Positions 15,482 through 23,193 of a DNA stretch of 64,000 nucleotides are shown here, piece after piece. The stretch comes from Streptomyces canus 299MFChir4.1 (GTDB lineage: Bacteria; Actinomycetota; Actinomycetes; Streptomycetales; Streptomycetaceae): contig NZ_KB911587.1 in assembly GCF_000383615.1 (NCBI RefSeq), positions 124,001 to 188,000 on the forward strand, read 5' to 3'. Each line of letters starts with the position of its first letter. Position 1 is the stretch's first letter. The notes beneath the pieces are model-generated. The model saw only the letters and a program-made list of their open reading frames with translations, was not told the DNA's origin and ran no database searches. The translations under genes were made by a program, and so were the position numbers.

Positions 15482-16522
15482 TCAGCCGAACTGCTGCTCA
15501 AGATCCTTGAGTTTGCGCTCCAGCGAGTCGAGACGCGGCAGGGCCATTGTGTCGTCCTCCGCGGTGAGATCCACCGAGCTCGACTCGGAAGCCCCGCGGA
15601 CGGGCTGGAGAGAGGGACGCTGGCGCACCGGCAGCGGCTCCGGGCTGGATATCGCAGGCTCCGCGGAAGCCCGCTCCAGGGCGGCCTGCGGCTGCTGCTG
15701 CTCCAACTGGCGCCCGCCGCCCCGCCCGACGAAGCCGCGGTGACCCCGGCTGATCGCCTTGAGCTGCGCCCGCTCCACGCGCTCCTTGTCGCGGCGCATG
15801 AGGCGGGCCGCCTCCTTCTGACGCTGGTCCTCGCGGACCTCGTCGACCGCCTCGTCGAGGCTGCGCACGTTCTCCAGCAGCATCAGCGACCAGGCCTTGT
15901 ACGTCTCACGCGGCGCCCTCAGCCAGCGGACGATGCGGATCTGGGGCAGCGGACGCGGCACCAGACCCTGCTCGCGCAGCGCGGCCCGGCGGGTCTGCTT
16001 CAGCGCGCGGTCGAACAGGACGGCGGCCGAGAGGGACATGCCGGAGAAGAACTGGGGCGCGCCGTCGTGACCGAAACCCCTGGGCGCGTGCACCCAGTTG
16101 AACCAGGCCGCGGCGCCCGCGAACGTCCACACCAGTATCCGGGAGCCGAGCGCGGCGTCACCGTGGCTGGCCTCGCGCACAGCGAGGACGGAGCAGAACA
16201 TGGCCGCGCCGTCCAGGCCGAACGGGACCAGGTACTCCCAGCCGTTGGAGAGGCCGAGGTTCTCCTGGCCGAAGCCCACCAGACCATGGAAGGAGAGGGC
16301 GGCGGCAACCGCCGCACAGCAGAACAGGAGGACGTAGGAGGCGGTGCCGTATATGGCTTCCTTGCGCCTGCGGCGCTCCTCGCTGCGCTCCCACGAGTCG
16401 TCTTTCGCGTGCTCCCCGCCGGACCGCTTGCTCCGCGCGAGCACCGCCACCGCCGCCAGCATGCCCAGGAGCAGTACGGCGCCCGGAAGCAACCAGTTCA
16501 GCGATATGTCGGTCAGTCTCAT
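15482..16522 (-). CDS. DUF2637 membrane protein (SpdB-like)
   Basis: A 346-residue membrane protein. Four hydrophobic segments occur in the first 200 residues: an N-terminal span (WLLPGAVLLLGMLAAVAVLA), SYVLLFCCAAVAAALSFHG, EYLVPFGLDGAAMFCSVL and ILVWTFAGAAAWFNWVHA. A charged cytoplasmic domain follows (RLMRRDKERVERAQLKAIS) and then Gln/Glu-rich and Ser-rich linkers. DUF2637 occurs in SpdB proteins of Streptomyces plasmid spread and in chromosomal relatives; no plasmid genes are near, so this is probably a chromosomal relative. The start MRLTDISLN is preferred because the longer frame adds no family feature. Confidence 0.83.
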   Translation of the reverse strand: MRLTDISLNWLLPGAVLLLGMLAAVAVLARSKRSGGEHAKDDSWERSEERRRRKEAIYGTASYVLLFCCAAVAAALSFHGLVGFGQENLGLSNGWEYLVPFGLDGAAMFCSVLAVREASHGDAALGSRILVWTFAGAAAWFNWVHAPRGFGHDGAPQFFSGMSLSAAVLFDRALKQTRRAALREQGLVPRPLPQIRIVRWLRAPRETYKAWSLMLLENVRSLDEAVDEVREDQRQKEAARLMRRDKERVERAQLKAISRGHRGFVGRGGGRQLEQQQPQAALERASAEPAISSPEPLPVRQRPSLQPVRGASESSSVDLTAEDDTMALPRLDSLERKLKDLEQQFG

Positions 16523-16837
16523 CTGGGGTCCCTTGCATTGGGATAGGGCGTAACGCCCGCCATAGTGGCCCACACCCGTCGGCCCTCAGGGGGTTTCGGG
16601 GCAAGAGGCCGCCAAGGAGGTGCAAGGGATTGCCCACGGCAGCGTTTTGCTCGAACTGCCGCTTGAGGGGCGGGAGTTGAGTTCGAATAAGACTACCCGC
16701 ACGGGTGGTTCCACGGAAAGTTCCTGCGACAAGTGAGGAAGTTGTGAATTGCCTGTAACCGAACGGGCGTCTCAGTCGGCGTTGATCTTACGGGACGCGG
16801 AAACGGAGTCCGCACCAGGGGGTCCCCTGAGGGTCCC
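16523..16837. other. Intergenic region between DUF2637 and FhuF-like genes
   Basis: A 315 nt region containing the promoter of the DUF2637 gene on the minus strand. A plus-strand short ORF with a strong Shine-Dalgarno lies at 16620-16736 (separate entry). No palindromic operator was recognised. Confidence 0.45.
16620..16736 (+). CDS. Doubtful short ORF behind a strong Shine-Dalgarno
   Basis: AAGGAGGT at 16614-16621 is followed 8 nt later by ATT and 9 nt later by TTG in another frame. The ATT frame can also be entered from a GTG overlapping the Shine-Dalgarno and reads GIAHGSVLLELPLEGRELSS and so on for about 38 residues to TGA at 16736. Only about 24 of 35 codons end in G or C, below Streptomyces norm, and the start codon would be unusual. 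The TTG frame gives a 16-residue peptide with a C-x2-C. Listed because the Shine-Dalgarno is strong; I would not rely on it. Confidence 0.25.
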   Translation: MQGIAHGSVLLELPLEGRELSSNKTTRTGGSTESSCDK

Positions 16838-17713
16838 TCAACTCGCCGCGGCCGCCGTGAGCTTGGCGATCCGGTCCGTGTCGCAGGTGCGCGGGCAGGT
16901 CGCGCAGGTGTCGTCCGGAGCCAGTGTGTAGTACATGCAGCAGCTCACCCGGTCCCGGGTGAGCAGGGACCCGCCGTCCGGACCGGTCAGCACGCGGAAG
17001 GCCGGCGAGCCGACGTACGGCTTCGTCGTCCCGGGCAGCAGCAGCTCCAGGGCATGTTCGGCCCGGTGCTTCTCGTGCTCGTCGAGGAGCCCGGCGGCGT
17101 ACCAGATCCCCTCGACGATCTCGTCGGTCACCATGCCCCACAGGGCCCGGCCCCGGCGGCGCATGCGCGGCCCGAAGGCGCCCAGCAGCGGCCCCATGTG
17201 CTCGGCGACCGCGTCCCGCAGCTCGGCGCGCAGGGACTCCTCGTCGGGGACCGTGTACGCACCCGGCAGCATTGCCGCCGGGTCGTCCGGGAGGCAGGCG
17301 AAGCGGCCCGGGTGGACCGCGAGGGCCATCGGGCCCCGGGTGCGGTCGTAGGAGACGTGTGTCACGGGGTAGCGGGGGACCCTGCGGTGCAGGAACCACG
17401 GTGCCGTGAAGAGGAGGCAGGCCGGCCAGGCGTAGCGGTGCAGACCGAAGCCGGCGATCACGTCCGGGCGCCCCTTCCTGGCGTTGTCCCTGAGGACCTG
17501 CTCGTCATCCCAGGCGAGGAAGGCGTCCAGGGCGGTCGCGTTCTCCGCGAGGGCGGCGGCGGTGACCCAGCCGTCGCCGGCCGGGAGTGGGGTGTCCTCG
17601 GGCAGCTCCGTGACCGTCAGCACCGGGAGGGCCTCGGTCAGACGCGCGTAGGCGGCGGTGACGGCCGAACGAACGGCAGGGGCCGAACGGGGGGCGGGCA
17701 GCGGTGTGGGCAT
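16838..17713 (-). CDS. FhuF-like (2Fe-2S) ferric iron reductase
   Basis: A 291-residue protein resembling the siderophore-ferric reductases of the FhuF family, which release iron from imported chelates in the cytoplasm. The C-terminal cluster motif SCCMYYTLAPDDTCATCPRT holds the characteristic CC-x10-C-x2-C ligands of the unusual [2Fe-2S] centre. The central domain (RKGRPDVIAGFGLHRYAW, HVSYDRTRGPMALAV) fits the family. The start MPTPLPAPRSAP is an ATG. The promoter contains an iron box just upstream, so expression should rise when iron is low. Confidence 0.85.
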   Translation of the reverse strand: MPTPLPAPRSAPAVRSAVTAAYARLTEALPVLTVTELPEDTPLPAGDGWVTAAALAENATALDAFLAWDDEQVLRDNARKGRPDVIAGFGLHRYAWPACLLFTAPWFLHRRVPRYPVTHVSYDRTRGPMALAVHPGRFACLPDDPAAMLPGAYTVPDEESLRAELRDAVAEHMGPLLGAFGPRMRRRGRALWGMVTDEIVEGIWYAAGLLDEHEKHRAEHALELLLPGTTKPYVGSPAFRVLTGPDGGSLLTRDRVSCCMYYTLAPDDTCATCPRTCDTDRIAKLTAAAAS

Positions 17714-17741
17714 GCGGGTCCACCGATTCGCAGTCGACTGG

Positions 17742-17760
17742 AGGTAAGCCTAACCTTACC
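17742..17760 (-). promoter_or_regulatory. Iron box (IdeR/DmdR-type operator)
   Basis: Read on the minus strand, the site contains GGTTAGGCTTACC, matching the core of the actinobacterial iron-box palindrome TTAGGTTAGGCTAACCTAA at most positions. It lies 29-47 nt upstream of the FhuF-like ATG, the expected place for iron-dependent repression. Confidence 0.75.
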
Positions 17761-17856
17761 AAGTTGTCCAGGATTTGAACTGGAGCGTTCTGCGCCTAAG
17801 GTGCTTGACGGGTGAGTAACAACCTGCCGTTAATGACCCCAAGTACTGACACGTCC

Positions 17857-17865
17857 GGAGGAGGG
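17857..17865 (+). promoter_or_regulatory. Strong ribosome binding site that sets the GntR start
   Basis: GGAGGAGGG stands 3 nt before GTG at 17869 (the GGAGGA core spaces it 6 nt). Longer in-frame starts exist at 17812 (GTG) and 17833 (ATG) but have no comparable site. Confidence 0.7.
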
Positions 17866-17868
17866 CCC

Positions 17869-18675
17869 GTGAAGCAGGGTGCGCAGGGCTTCGCCGGGAC
17901 GGGGGGTGCGGAGCGGGCCGCGGACCGGGACGCGGGGTCGGTCCGGGTGCCGCCGCAGCTGCGGGCCTCCGACGTGGCGCGGGCCCGGGTCGAGGCGGGT
18001 TCCGGGGTCCGGGGCGAACACACCCACAGTGAGGTGCCGATTCCCCGGCCGGTCGTGCAGCGGGCCTCGGTGCGGGGCCAGATCCTCGACGCCCTGCGTA
18101 CCGCGTTGCTCGCGGGGGAGTTGCGGCCCGGAGAGGTGTACTCGGCGCCCGCGCTGGGAGAACAGTTCGGGGTGTCGGCGACACCCGTGCGGGAGGCCAT
18201 GCAGCAACTCGCGCTGGAGGGCGCCGTCGAGGTCGTTCCCAACCGCGGGTTCCGGGTCGTCGAGCGGGGGGCTCGCGAGCTGGCCGAGCTGGCCGAGGTG
18301 CGGGCGCTGATCGAGGTGCCGGTGGTGCTGCGGCTGGCGCGGAGTGTGCCGGTGGAGCGCTGGGCGGAGTTGCGGCCGATGGCGGAGGCGACCGTACGGG
18401 CCGCGTCCTCGGGGTGCCGGGCCACGTACGCGAAGGCCGACCGGGCCTTTCACCGCGCGGTGCTGCTGCTGTCGGGGAACGAGCAACTGGTGCAGATCTC
18501 GGAGGACTTGCACCGACGGTCGCAGTGGCCGCTGGTGGGCGGGTCGGCCGCACGGGGACGGGCGGACCTGATCGCGGACGCGGCGGAGCACACGGCGCTG
18601 CTGGACGCGTTGATCGCGCGGGATCTGGATGTGGTGCGGGCACTGGTGGGCGGGCATTTCGCCGGCGGGTCCTGA
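17869..18675 (+). CDS. GntR-family transcriptional regulator (FadR/FCD class)
   Basis: A 268-residue repressor-type protein. Residues 70-130 form the winged HTH (RASVRGQILDALRTALLAG, SAPALGEQFGVSATPVREAM, NRGFRVVERGARELAEL); residues 135-260 are the all-helical FCD ligand domain with the metal-binding pattern (ADRAFHRAVLLLSGNEQL, AAEHTALLDALIARD). The first 60 residues are a Gly/Ala-rich arm. It diverges from the FhuF-like gene across a short promoter region that also holds the iron box. Its regulon and ligand are unknown. Confidence 0.85.
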   Translation: MKQGAQGFAGTGGAERAADRDAGSVRVPPQLRASDVARARVEAGSGVRGEHTHSEVPIPRPVVQRASVRGQILDALRTALLAGELRPGEVYSAPALGEQFGVSATPVREAMQQLALEGAVEVVPNRGFRVVERGARELAELAEVRALIEVPVVLRLARSVPVERWAELRPMAEATVRAASSGCRATYAKADRAFHRAVLLLSGNEQLVQISEDLHRRSQWPLVGGSAARGRADLIADAAEHTALLDALIARDLDVVRALVGGHFAGGS

Positions 18676-18730
18676 GGGACGGACGCCTGCGGCGCTCAGT
18701 CCATCGTGGCGCAGGGTCACTGCGAAGCCC

Positions 18731-18760
18731 AGGGGCGCGGGGAACTGCGCGACCAGCCCC
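18731..18760 (-). repeat. Dispersed Streptomyces intergenic repeat element, copy 2
   Basis: Inverted copy of the element at 3917-3947, with 29 of 30 bases identical on the opposite strand. It lies between the GntR stop and the convergent TPR-like gene stop. Confidence 0.6.
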
Positions 18761-18813
18761 CCGCTCACCCGCAGCCGCCGTCGGCATCCTGTGGCACCCC
18801 TCAGGCACCCGAC

Positions 18814-19587
18814 TCAGGCCGTAGCCGCCGGGGGTGTCAACTGCCGTGCCAGCCACGTGGGTACGCCCCCCAGCAGCTGGTACAACCGCCGCGCCTCCTC
18901 GCGCAGCCGGGACGCCTCCGGCTCCACCTCCGCGTCCGCCAGCGAGGCGAGCGCCGGCGCCGTGCCCACCAGGTAGCCCAACTCCTCGCGGATCCGCAGC
19001 GATTCGGCGAAGCCGTGCCGCGCCTCGGCCAACTCGCCCTCCCGCAGGGCCAGTCCGGCGAGGTGGCGCCAGGTGAAGGACAGCAGCAGGGGGTCGGAGT
19101 GGGCCGTGGCGCCCGCGTGGGCGCGGCGGTAGGCTGCTCGGGCCGCCTGGGGGGCCTGGGCCAGGTTCTCCGCCAGCAGGCCCCGGCGGAAGTCCAGCAG
19201 GGCCCTTCCCCGCGCCCCCGGAGCGATCAGCGCCGCCGCCCGGCCCAGCGCGGCCCTCGCCTCGTCCGCGCGGTCACGGACCCCGTGGAGCGTCGAGGCG
19301 TACGCGAGTTGCCCTCGTTCACAAGCGGCCGCCCCCCGTTCGCCGTCGCTGTGGGCCAACGCCTCGGCGGTGCGCAGCGCGTCCTCCGCCTCCGGCCAGC
19401 CCTGCTCCGTGTACAGGCAGCGTTCCACCAGCAGGGCCGCTCTCTGCAGGGCCGCCGGTGCGGTGACCGGTTGGAGCAGGGCGGCCGCGTCGGCCCAGCA
19501 GGCCCGGGAGCGCAGCCGCCATACCGCGGTCTGGAGTGGATCGTCACCGGCGGTCGTTCCGTTACCAGACATGGCGGTATGCGCCAC
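18814..19587 (-). CDS. TPR-like helical repeat protein
   Basis: A 257-residue Ala- and Leu-rich protein made of helix-turn-helix repeats: RACWADAAALLQPVTAPAAL, EQGWPEAEDALRTAEALAHS, ADEARAALGRAAALIAPGARG, and HSDPLLLSFTWRHLAGLALR with the following pair, giving about five TPR-like units. It has no signal peptide and no enzymatic motif. The start is GTG at 19587 behind GGAGGG; an ATG five codons downstream (19572) is an alternative. In Streptomyces such proteins are usually annotated hypothetical; partner binding is likely. Confidence 0.7.
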   Translation of the reverse strand: MAHTAMSGNGTTAGDDPLQTAVWRLRSRACWADAAALLQPVTAPAALQRAALLVERCLYTEQGWPEAEDALRTAEALAHSDGERGAAACERGQLAYASTLHGVRDRADEARAALGRAAALIAPGARGRALLDFRRGLLAENLAQAPQAARAAYRRAHAGATAHSDPLLLSFTWRHLAGLALREGELAEARHGFAESLRIREELGYLVGTAPALASLADAEVEPEASRLREEARRLYQLLGGVPTWLARQLTPPAATA

Positions 19588-19714
19588 GTTGCCCTCCCCG
19601 AGCGCGCCGTCGAGCTTTGAGTGGTGGCGGCATCTCAGCACGAAACGACGGGCCTGGCCAAGGGGGTGGGTGAAGGAATTCACAAAGTCGAGGGAGTCCG
19701 GGGCCCCGCAGGAT

Positions 19715-21388
19715 TCAGCTCATCCGCAGTGCCAGGAAGAAATCCAGCTTGTCCTCGAGGCGTGACAGGTCGCGGCTCGTCAACTGCTCGATCCGCCCGA
19801 CGCGGTAGCGCAGCGTGTTGACGTGCAGGTGGAGGCGGGTCGCGCAGCGGGTCCAGGAGCCGTCGCAGTCCAGGAAGGCCTCCAGGGTGGGGATCAACTC
19901 GGCCCGGTGGCGGCGGTCGTAGTCCCGGAGCGGGTCGAGCAGCCGGGCCGTGAAGGCGCGGCGTACGTCGTCCGGCACGAAGGGCAGCAGCAGGACGTGG
20001 GAGGCCAGCTCCTGGTGGCCTGCCGCGCAGACGCGGCCTGCGCGGGCCGCCGCCACTCTGCGGGCGTGGCGGGCCTCCTCCAGCGCGCCGCGCAGGCCCT
20101 CCGCCGAGTGCACCGACGCACTGACGCCCAGGGTGACCCTGCCGTCGTCGTCCAGTCCGGCCGACAGGGGGTCCCGGACCGACTCCAGCAGCGCTTCCGC
20201 CAGGATGCCCGGCTCCGAGCCGTCGTGCTCGGTCGGGACCGCGGGGAGGGGGACGAGCGCGATCGCCTCGTCGCCGGTGTGGACCACCGCTATGCGGTCG
20301 GACGGTTCGGGGCCGGTCGCCAGGGGGTCCACCAGGATCTCCTCCAGGAGGGACTGCGCCATCGGGCCGCCCTCCAGCTCGCCGTCCTGCCATTCGACCC
20401 TCGCCACCACGACCTGCCAGTGGGGGGCCGCGCCGAGGCCGGGGAGGAGGACCGGGGCGGCGACCCGCAGGCGGGCGGCGATCTCGGCGGGTGCCGCTCC
20501 TGTCTGGACCAGTTCCAGGACCTCCTGGGCCAGCCGGCGGCGGACCGTGCGGGCCGCGTCCCTGCGGTCCCGCTCGACCGCGATCAGCTGGGTGACGCCC
20601 TGGAGGAGGTCCAGGCGCTCCTCCGGCCAGTCACCGGCGTCCGCCTCCACCGCCAGCAGCCAGTCGGACAGGACGGACTCGCGTACGTCCCTGGAGGCCT
20701 GGGAGGAGCGGCCGCTGCTGCGGACCGGGAAGAGGGAGTACGCCGACGAGCCGAGCGTGACTCTGTGGGGGCCGCGGCGGCCGGTGCGGGCCGCTGCCAG
20801 GTGCTCGGCCGCCAGCTTCGCGCAGGTGTCCGCGGGCAGGCCGGGGCCCGCCACCTTCGGGCCCGCGATCAGGCGCCCGGTCGGGGAGAGGACCCAGGCG
20901 CGCAGGTCCAGGTCCGAGCCGAGGAGGTCGAGGACCACGTCCGGGCCGCCGCCCGCCGGGCCCGAGGTCATCATGCGGCGGTGGCGGTCCACCACGGCCG
21001 CCAGGTCACCCGCGCGTTCGCCCGAGACCTGCCGTACGACATGCTCGGTGATCGTCGCGAAGGCCACCGACTCGTGCACCGCGAACAGGGGCAGGCGATG
21101 CCGGGCGCAGGCGACGACCAGGTCCTCCGGGACATCGCCCAGCTCCGCCTCGCCGGCCGCCAGCGCCGCTACTCCGGCCTGTACCAGGAGTCGTACGAAA
21201 GGCTCCGAGTCGGCGGCGTCCCGGCGCCAGGCGAGGCCCGTCAGGACCAGTTCCCCGCCGGAGAGGTAGCGGCTGGGGTCGCGCAGGTCCGTGGTCATCA
21301 CACCGCGCACGGTGCGGTCCAGTTCGTCCTCGCCGCCGAGCAGCCGCAGGCCCAGCGCGTCGGTGTCCAGCAGTGCGCGCAGCCGCAT
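19715..21388 (-). CDS. pucR: PucR-family transcriptional regulator of purine catabolism
   Basis: A 557-residue regulator. The N-terminal PucR domain (LRALLDTDALGLRLLGGEDELDR ... GELVLTGLAWR) is followed by a long central GGDEF-like linker region and a C-terminal HTH of the CdaR/PucR type: HRAELIPTLEAFLDCDG, CATRLHLHVNTLRYRVGRIE, DKLDFFLALRM. The family activates purine or allantoin genes and responds to intermediates. It diverges from the xanthine dehydrogenase operon, the classic arrangement for local control. Starts with ATG. The assignment of target is inferred from this neighbourhood. Confidence 0.88.
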   Translation of the reverse strand: MRLRALLDTDALGLRLLGGEDELDRTVRGVMTTDLRDPSRYLSGGELVLTGLAWRRDAADSEPFVRLLVQAGVAALAAGEAELGDVPEDLVVACARHRLPLFAVHESVAFATITEHVVRQVSGERAGDLAAVVDRHRRMMTSGPAGGGPDVVLDLLGSDLDLRAWVLSPTGRLIAGPKVAGPGLPADTCAKLAAEHLAAARTGRRGPHRVTLGSSAYSLFPVRSSGRSSQASRDVRESVLSDWLLAVEADAGDWPEERLDLLQGVTQLIAVERDRRDAARTVRRRLAQEVLELVQTGAAPAEIAARLRVAAPVLLPGLGAAPHWQVVVARVEWQDGELEGGPMAQSLLEEILVDPLATGPEPSDRIAVVHTGDEAIALVPLPAVPTEHDGSEPGILAEALLESVRDPLSAGLDDDGRVTLGVSASVHSAEGLRGALEEARHARRVAAARAGRVCAAGHQELASHVLLLPFVPDDVRRAFTARLLDPLRDYDRRHRAELIPTLEAFLDCDGSWTRCATRLHLHVNTLRYRVGRIEQLTSRDLSRLEDKLDFFLALRMS

Positions 21389-21732
21389 TCTCGTCGCCGC
21401 CGTTCTTTGTCTCGAAATCTACGATGGAGAAGGGGTCCGGTGGGGTGGGGAGCGGCTGCTGCCGCCTCCGGGGCTGTGTCCCAGGTCACGTGGGCTGTAT
21501 CGGATGTTTCCAAAGGAAAACACGGAGGTTGCTGAGCGCAGCCGTTCATACGAATCTACAAGATGACGGTCCCGACCAGCCAACTCCTTCATGGTTTCCG
21601 TGACTGACCCCGTCGGAGTACACCGCTGTGTACTGGCTCCACTCCACGTGAACACCACATGAACGAGCCGGGCCCGCCGCACCCGATCTGGCTCGATCCG
21701 TACGACCCTCAAGACGAAGAAGAGAGCCGGTC
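21389..21732. promoter_or_regulatory. Divergent pucR-xdh promoter region with candidate operators
   Basis: A 344 nt region between pucR and the first xdh gene. It has two candidate sites: a perfect 18 bp palindrome AGTACAC-CGCT-GTGTACT at 21617-21634 (99-116 nt before the xdh ATG), and an imperfect dyad TGTTTCC-AAA-GGAAAACA at 21505-21522. Read on the minus strand, the second also gives GTTTT-n6-GAAAC, which resembles a GlnR half-site pair. Neither has been tested. Confidence 0.5.
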
Positions 21733-22623
21733 ATGGACTTCCTTCGCCCCGCCAGCTGGGAGGAGGCGCTCGCCGCCAAGGCCGAGCACCCCACCGCTGT
21801 GCCCATCGCGGGCGGCACCGACGTGATGGTCGAGATCAACTTCGACCATCGGCGGCCCGAGTACCTGCTCGACCTGAACCGCGTCGGTGACCTCACCGAG
21901 TGGGAGGTCGGCGAGGACACCGTGCGGCTCGGCGCCTCCGTGCCCTACACCCGGATCATGGAGAGCCTGCGCGGCGAGCTCCCCGGCCTGGCCCTCGCCT
22001 CGCACACCGTGGCCTCCCCGCAGATCCGCAACCGCGGCGGCGTCGGCGGCAACCTCGGCACCGCCTCCCCGGCCGGCGACGCCCACCCCGCCCTCCTCGC
22101 GGCCGGCGCCGAGGTCGAGGTCGAGTCGGTGCGCGGATCGCGGCTCATCCCGATCGACGCGTTCTACACCGGCGTGAAGCGCAACGCGCTGGCGGCCGAC
22201 GAGCTCATCCGCGCCGTGCACATCAAGAAGGCCGACGGGCCCCAGCAGTACTCCAAGGTCGGCACCCGCAACGCCATGGTCATCGCGGTGTGCGCCTTCG
22301 GGCTCGCGCTGCACCCCGGGACGCGGACCGTGCGGACGGGAATCGGGTCCGCGGCTCCCACGCCCGTTCGGGCCAAGGCCGCCGAGGAATTTCTGAACGC
22401 GGCCCTGGACGAGGGCGGCTTCTGGGACAGCGGCAAGATCATCACCCCTTCGGCCGCCAAGCAGTTCGCGGACCTGTGCGCCGCCTCCTGCAACCCGATC
22501 GACGACGTCCGAGGCACGGCGAGCTACCGCCGCCACGCGGTCGGCATCATGGCCCGCCGCACGCTGACCTGGGCCTGGGAGTCGTACCGCGGCACCGCCG
22601 CCACCACGGAGGGAGCTGCGTAA
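21733..22623 (+). CDS. xdhB: Xanthine dehydrogenase FAD-binding subunit
   Basis: A 296-residue subunit. Family motifs are the FAD pyrophosphate loop PIAGGTDVMVEIN (about residue 26) and ASPQIRNRGGVGGNLGTASPAGD (about residue 95), both diagnostic of the CO/xanthine dehydrogenase M subunit. It passes electrons from the iron-sulfur centres to NAD+. It is the first gene of a three-subunit operon ending at 25581; the next ATG overlaps its stop as TAATG. Symbols differ between species; the function (FAD subunit) is clear. Confidence 0.9.
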   Translation: MDFLRPASWEEALAAKAEHPTAVPIAGGTDVMVEINFDHRRPEYLLDLNRVGDLTEWEVGEDTVRLGASVPYTRIMESLRGELPGLALASHTVASPQIRNRGGVGGNLGTASPAGDAHPALLAAGAEVEVESVRGSRLIPIDAFYTGVKRNALAADELIRAVHIKKADGPQQYSKVGTRNAMVIAVCAFGLALHPGTRTVRTGIGSAAPTPVRAKAAEEFLNAALDEGGFWDSGKIITPSAAKQFADLCAASCNPIDDVRGTASYRRHAVGIMARRTLTWAWESYRGTAATTEGAA

Positions 22624-23192
22624 TGCGCGTCAACTTCACTGTCAACGGACGTCCGCAGGAAGCCGACGACGTGTGGGAGGGCGAGTCCCTGCTGTACGTG
22701 CTGCGCGAGCGGCTGGGGCTGCCCGGCTCGAAGAACGCCTGCGAGCAGGGCGAGTGCGGGTCCTGCACGGTGCGCCTCGACGGCGTCCCGGTGTGCTCGT
22801 GCCTGGTCGCCGCCGGGCAGGCCGAGGGCCGCGAAGTGGTGACCGTCGAGGGGCTCGCCGACTACGCGAAGCACCGCTCCTGCGGTTCCTCGCGCGGGAC
22901 CTCGCTCCAGGAGGCCCAGGACTGGGCCGCCAAGGGGCACGACTCGCAGACCGGTGAGGGCTCCGAACTCGCGCCGATCCAGCAGGCGTTCATCGACGCC
23001 GGTGCCGTCCAGTGCGGCTTCTGCACGCCAGGGCTGCTGGTCGCCGCCGACGAGATGCTGGAACGCAACCCGAACCCGAGCGACGCGGACATCCGCGAGG
23101 CGCTGTCGGGCAACCTGTGCCGCTGCACCGGCTACGAGAAGATCATGGACGCGGTCCGCCTCGCGGCCGCCCGGCAGGGAGAGGCGGTCTGA
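22623..23192 (+). CDS. xdhC: Xanthine dehydrogenase iron-sulfur subunit
   Basis: A 189-residue ferredoxin-type subunit with two [2Fe-2S] clusters. Cluster one: ACEQGECGSCTVRLDG and VCSCLVA. Cluster two: VQCGFCTPGLLV and NLCRCTGYEKI. The interdomain segment (YAKHRSCGSSRGTSLQEAQDW ...) is longer than in many family members and carries one extra Cys. The ATG overlaps the upstream stop by 1 nt, so it is translationally coupled. The symbol is used as for the SFe subunit and differs from the maturation factor of the same name further on. Confidence 0.9.
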   Translation: MRVNFTVNGRPQEADDVWEGESLLYVLRERLGLPGSKNACEQGECGSCTVRLDGVPVCSCLVAAGQAEGREVVTVEGLADYAKHRSCGSSRGTSLQEAQDWAAKGHDSQTGEGSELAPIQQAFIDAGAVQCGFCTPGLLVAADEMLERNPNPSDADIREALSGNLCRCTGYEKIMDAVRLAAARQGEAV

Positions 23193-23193
23193 C

